Positions 60,925-64,000 of a stretch of DNA of 64,000 nt are shown one piece after another (the stretch's first letter is position 1; each line of letters starts with the position of its first letter). Location: contig NZ_JAVDDV010000007.1 of the NCBI RefSeq assembly GCF_030848565.1, positions 154,485 to 218,484 on the forward strand, given 5' to 3'. The notes under the pieces are model-generated. The model saw only the letters and a list, made by a program, of their open reading frames with translations. It was not told the DNA's origin and made no database searches. The position numbers were made by a program, and so were the translations under genes. Source of the DNA: Natronolimnohabitans sp. A-GB9. GTDB lineage: Archaea; Halobacteriota; Halobacteria; Halobacteriales; Natrialbaceae.

Positions 60925-61404
60925 TCACTCGAGTTTGCGGACCATCACGATCGCGTCCTCACCGTTCTCGTAGTAGCCCGGCACCCGGCGAAGCGGCTCG
61001 AAGTCGAACTCGCGGTAGAGCCGTTTCGCGCCCTCGTTCGAGCGCCGAACCTCGAGTTTGACCGAGTCAGCGCCGTGGGCCGCGAGGACGGCCAGCGATC
61101 GTCTGAGTAAGGCGGTTCCGATGCCCGAGCCCCGGCAGTCGGGGTCGACGGCGATGTCTTTGACGTGTCCGAGTTGGCGACCGAAGTTCCGGTTGACGTC
61201 GGCGACGACGTAGCCGGCGATCTCGCCGTTTTGGACTGCAACGAGGAAGCCGGGTTCGCCGAGGAACCGCTCGAAGGCGTCGTACGGCCACGGCTGGGGA
61301 AACGACTCGTTCTCGATGCGGACAACCGCGAGTAAATCCGCACGCTTGGCTGGACGGATCGAGAGCCCGCTCCCATCGTCTGCTCCAGACACCGGCCTCG
61401 TCAC
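60925..61404 (-). CDS. rimI: Ribosomal protein N-acetyltransferase RimI-like
   Basis: The 159-residue GNAT protein has IRPAKRADLLAVVRIENESFPQPWPYDAF at the N-terminus and the acetyl-CoA motif VDPDCRGSGIGTALLRR, followed by VKLEVRRSNEGAKRLYREFDFEPL and YYENGEDAIVMV. This is the RimI/Ard1 pattern, the archaeal N-terminal acetyltransferase of proteins. I chose the GTG at 61404 because a TATA-like word (ttttatc, 61427-61434 reversed) lies about 26 bp upstream; an ATG-containing longer frame reaches 61494. Confidence 0.88.
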   Translation of the reverse strand: MTRPVSGADDGSGLSIRPAKRADLLAVVRIENESFPQPWPYDAFERFLGEPGFLVAVQNGEIAGYVVADVNRNFGRQLGHVKDIAVDPDCRGSGIGTALLRRSLAVLAAHGADSVKLEVRRSNEGAKRLYREFDFEPLRRVPGYYENGEDAIVMVRKLE

Positions 61405-61506
61405 GGACGACAGTAGCGTGTCCAACGATAAAAACGGTCCCGTCCGTATTTCGGACGAGACATCGCGTCCGTTTCTCGGATGCGACAGCACCATCCGAGA
61501 ACGTGA

Positions 61507-61641
61507 TCAGTTGTCGGCGCCTTCGTTGTCCGTCTCGGCGCGTTCGTCTTCGTCTCCGATCACGGTGGTCGGTTCCTGGTCTTCCGTACCGCCGTACTGG
61601 GTCTGTTCCTCGTCGGACTGGGTTGATTCGTCGTCAGTCAT
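61507..61641 (-). CDS. Small acidic hypothetical protein
   Basis: The 44-residue peptide from MTDDESTQSDEEQTQYGGTE is highly acidic with no hydrophobic core. It has the codon use and amino-acid bias of a haloarchaeal protein and a plausible ATG, but nothing else supports it. Confidence 0.45.
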   Translation of the reverse strand: MTDDESTQSDEEQTQYGGTEDQEPTTVIGDEDERAETDNEGADN

Positions 61642-61967
61642 TGAATCACTCCGTGGAAATCGCGTCGGTCTCGTAGCGGCAGGTCTTCTCGGCAGCCGCC
61701 GTACGCATGCTCCGAGCGGTGGTTTGCGGGTTTCGCGAAAAAGTCGCCAGCCTGCGACAGCAGGCGAAATCGGACCTGTGCGTCGGTATCTCATTTCGGT
61801 TCCGTGACTCGAGGACAGTTTGCCTTACATACCAGGCATTTTTGCCGCATATCCGACGATGGGCCTAGTTCGTCCAGTGTCCCTCGACCGACTCACAGTC
61901 AGCTTGGTTGACCACGTCCAACCCGCCGACTGGTTTTATCGACGATCGCCCACTCTGTACCCAGTAC
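61642..61967. other. Intergenic spacer
   Basis: No gene is supported. Open frames here are arginine-rich shadows. A short palindrome (gcctgcgacagcaggc, 61752-61767) could form a hairpin. Confidence 0.35.
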
Positions 61968-62087
61968 CGTGCGGGGATACTGGTACGCGAGGACAGCGAG
62001 TACAAACGTGGGCCGCCTCGAACTTACAAGTTGACTGTCTACTCACGGGCGCTTAAATCAGCTATCGCTTCGAAAGTCGTTCGAAAC
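61968..62087 (+). pseudogene. Possible remnant of winged-helix regulator
   Basis: One frame reads RAGILVREDSEYKRGPPRTYKLT then YSRALKSAIAS. This resembles the wing of HxlR/PhiH1-like regulators, in which a level-D-x-E-Y-x-x-x-PPR-x-Y-x-LT segment ends the domain. Upstream sequence lacks the helices expected for the same protein, so it would be a 5'-truncated relic. The match is by eye and short. Confidence 0.3.
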
Positions 62088-62220
62088 GGCCCGTCCGTCA
62101 TCCGTTGGCTCGAGATAATAGCGTCTCGGAGATAACGGCAGGACTATCCTGTACAGCCGAGCACGGGTATCGTTTGCAGCCGAAACGGTACTTATGCGTT
62201 TACCGTTCAAAGGGGTATCT

Positions 62221-62364
62221 ATGACTGACGCAGCCGAATGCAAACCACAGTCGATCGACGACGAGCAAGACAACGTGCGTGACGATGCTCACCTTAACGA
62301 CATCGAGGAAGGGGCCGGTTGCACGGAGATCTGGGAGCACCTCGCCGAACAACGCGACGAATGA
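62221..62364 (+). CDS. Small conserved-looking haloarchaeal protein
   Basis: The 47-residue acidic protein from MTDAAECKPQSIDDEQDNVR ends IWEHLAEQRDE, with cysteines at 7 and 34. The gene has a TATA-like word (acttatg, 62190-62196) about 28 bp before its ATG. It looks like a real small gene. It is 51 bp upstream of the DUF7119-like gene in the same direction. Function unknown. Confidence 0.6.
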   Translation: MTDAAECKPQSIDDEQDNVRDDAHLNDIEEGAGCTEIWEHLAEQRDE

Positions 62365-62415
62365 ACGAATCGCGTCGACGGCGACTTTTTACCGTCAAAG
62401 CAGGTAGTGTAATAC

Positions 62416-63111
62416 ATGTCTAACGATCGTCCCGGTGACCGTTCACGTGGTCATCAGGAGAATGATCGATCGATCCCGACGGACCGTGAATCGCCCGTCG
62501 GTGCACCCGTCATCCGGGGCGACGAATCGATCACCGGAACTCGCGCTCGCGAGGCCGTCCAGTTCGATCCCGACGACTCCGACAGCCTCGCGGATGCCGC
62601 CGAAACCGTCCGCGAGTTCGCCAGCGGCGAGACCAACGACGACCACCTCTTCATGCTGCGTGGCGCCGCCGCCTGCGCTGCTCTCGTCCGTGGTGAAGGA
62701 TCGTACAAGGCAGCCGCCGAACGTGCAGGCGGTGACGCCACCATCTCGTTCATTCGAAAGTGGGCTCGCGTCCACGATCTACCGCGCTCGGTGCGCAAAC
62801 AGGTCGCGCTTGGCCGAATCGCACCGACTGCCGCCAAGCACATCGCTCGCGTCGGTGGTGAAGCCCGGCTCTTGCTCGCCTGGTCCATCCTCGATGGCGA
62901 CCTCACCGTTCGCCAGGTCCGCAGCGTTGCCAGCGCCGTCAACGACGGTGTCCCGATCAAACAGGCGCTCGCTGACTACGACGTTATGTTAGGCGAACTC
63001 GAACTCACGCTGTCGCCGTCGACCTACCGCGACCTCCGACGGCGTGCCTCGATCGACGGTGTCGACCCCGGAGCAATCGTCAGCGATGCACTCGAGGACT
63101 ATTTCGAATAA
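62416..63111 (+). CDS. DUF7119-like HTH protein
   Basis: The 231-residue protein has an acidic N-terminus, then a helical part (LFMLRGAAACAALVRGEGSYKAAAERAGGD) followed by SFIRKWARVHDLPRSVRKQVALGRIAPTAAKHIARVGG. It ends with a C-terminal SPSTYRDLRRRASIDGVDPGAIV segment like a ribbon-helix-helix. The middle resembles the HTH of ParB/KorB-like proteins (IAPTAAKHIA). It fits the haloarchaeal DUF7119 type and probably binds DNA. Its role, whether chromosomal or regulatory, is not known. Confidence 0.75.
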   Translation: MSNDRPGDRSRGHQENDRSIPTDRESPVGAPVIRGDESITGTRAREAVQFDPDDSDSLADAAETVREFASGETNDDHLFMLRGAAACAALVRGEGSYKAAAERAGGDATISFIRKWARVHDLPRSVRKQVALGRIAPTAAKHIARVGGEARLLLAWSILDGDLTVRQVRSVASAVNDGVPIKQALADYDVMLGELELTLSPSTYRDLRRRASIDGVDPGAIVSDALEDYFE

Positions 63112-63230
63112 GCGAGTGAATAACTCGCGATCACGTTTATCGGGAGTCCACTGCCGTGGCATTATAGACCATCCCACGACCGTCGGAGAAAGAAACGTTT
63201 AACCATCACTCCCGGGAAGTAGTATCCACA

Positions 63231-63304
<74 letters not shown>

Positions 63305-63854
63305 CTTTCTGACGCCGAACAAATCCGTGATCGACAGGTAATCTAATCGGTGGGACTCGAACGCAGAGGGTACGTACGTTCAATCGTGTGTTCACGATCG
63401 CGCCCCTTCGACGCGCCTAAAACCCGACGACGGGATCGACGGACCTGTACTATCGTTGTCGGCCCAAAAGCGAACTGCAATTCGTGCCGTCAATTCACTC
63501 TTCGTTGGCGAACACGTCGTTTCTATACAGTTCGTCGATCGCGGCTACACCACCGCACCGGATCGTCCGTTCACACGATGTTTATGCATTCGCTTCGGTT
63601 CCACGTTTGCGTATCATGACTCGAGAGTGCCGACTTCTCAGCTGCAAACGGTTATCGTTCGGTTTTGGACAGTGATTCCGGTTCGTCGAACTCGAGAAAA
63701 ATCGAACAGTGAGTGACCAACGACGGGACACAACTACATGGATACGGTTTGTATATCGGCTTTCCACACTATCCATTCGTCGATGGCCGGAAGCGGGACT
63801 ACCACAAACAGAATAAAAGATAGTGCTACCGCTCACGAGTTAGCCCACGATAAA
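63305..63854. other. Spacer between two tRNA genes
   Basis: No convincing protein gene is seen, although frames of 60-90 codons exist on both strands. An AT-rich segment precedes the minus-strand tRNA. Sequence between tRNA genes is a frequent integration target, but no integrase remnant or attachment-site repeat was found by eye. Confidence 0.4.
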
Positions 63855-63930
63855 AGCCAAGGGCCGGATTTGAACCGGCGGTAGGCGGCTCTGCAGGCCG
63901 CTGCGTTCGGCCGGACTCTGCCACCTTGGC
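63855..63930 (-). tRNA. tRNA-Cys (GCA)
   Basis: The 76-nt cloverleaf on the minus strand has acceptor stem gccaagg and ccttggc. The anticodon arm reads gcggcctgcagagccgc with anticodon gca, the T arm gccggttcaaatccggc, and the discriminator is U, the expected U73 of tRNA-Cys. No intron is seen. Confidence 0.95.
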
Positions 63931-64000
63931 GCATTTGGGTGTAGACACTGCGGTCGTTTAAGCATAGCGGTACGGGACGGGCATTGTAGTAATCTGTCCC

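Overview
The window is a stretch of a haloarchaeal chromosome, probably from the Natrialbaceae, although the genus cannot be fixed from sequence alone. Reasons: high GC, a strongly acidic proteome, archaeal TATA boxes about 25-30 bp before leaderless starts, Tat signal peptides, archaeal genes (Sec61-beta, aSUI1, NOG1, TrmB, CofE, an F420-dependent Mer-like reductase), haloarchaeal DUFs (DUF5305, DUF5518, DUF5809/DUF5810), and two archaeal tRNAs (Lys-UUU, Cys-GCA with U73).

Layout. 1-5.5 kb: an extracellular-protein locus with two DUF1102-like exported proteins, a CARDB-type surface protein, an S26B signal peptidase and a DUF5305 membrane protein. 5.8-14 kb: small regulators, nadE, a broken htpX overlapping a PIN-KH ATPase, a HemAT-type oxygen transducer, an M20 peptidase and a TrmB regulator. 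14-18 kb: copper amine oxidase and a DsbD/SafE-like membrane protein. 18-31 kb: housekeeping and membrane genes (M32 carboxypeptidase, SDR, thioredoxin, Sec61-beta, pdxT, hisE, Csp-like copper protein, NOG1, DUF389) and a Tat-lipoprotein amidohydrolase. 31-35 kb: engB, a GNAT protein, a 2-hydroxyacid dehydrogenase, a NUDIX-eIF2B fusion, a phosphoesterase remnant and an RHH regulator. 35.9-41.7 kb: an operon of NRAMP-like transporter, hyuA, hyuB and a racemase-like gene. 41.7-46 kb: an HTH/PemK pair with a shortened toxin, cofE, a methyltransferase, a Mer-like reductase and a cold-shock protein. 46-51 kb: MoxR-DUF58-transglutaminase operon and aSUI1. 51-54.6 kb: rhodanese, NUDIX and an AT-rich ABC exporter. 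54.6-59.8 kb: a short-peptide ORF with a strong Shine-Dalgarno site upstream of that exporter, then four co-directional genes for three Tat-exported proteins and a second signal peptidase. 60-64 kb: DUF5809/DUF5810, rimI, a DUF7119-like gene and the tRNAs.

The most unusual material is (i) two independent loci pairing Tat-signal surface proteins with their own signal peptidase, reminiscent of TasA/SipW-like matrix systems; (ii) the 21-residue Gly/Leu peptide ORF with a perfect Shine-Dalgarno sequence just ahead of an AT-rich ABC exporter; and (iii) two families of small dispersed inverted repeats that tend to sit directly against stop codons. Several decayed genes (htpX, a YfcE-type phosphoesterase, a PemK-type toxin, possibly a wHTH regulator) show local gene loss.
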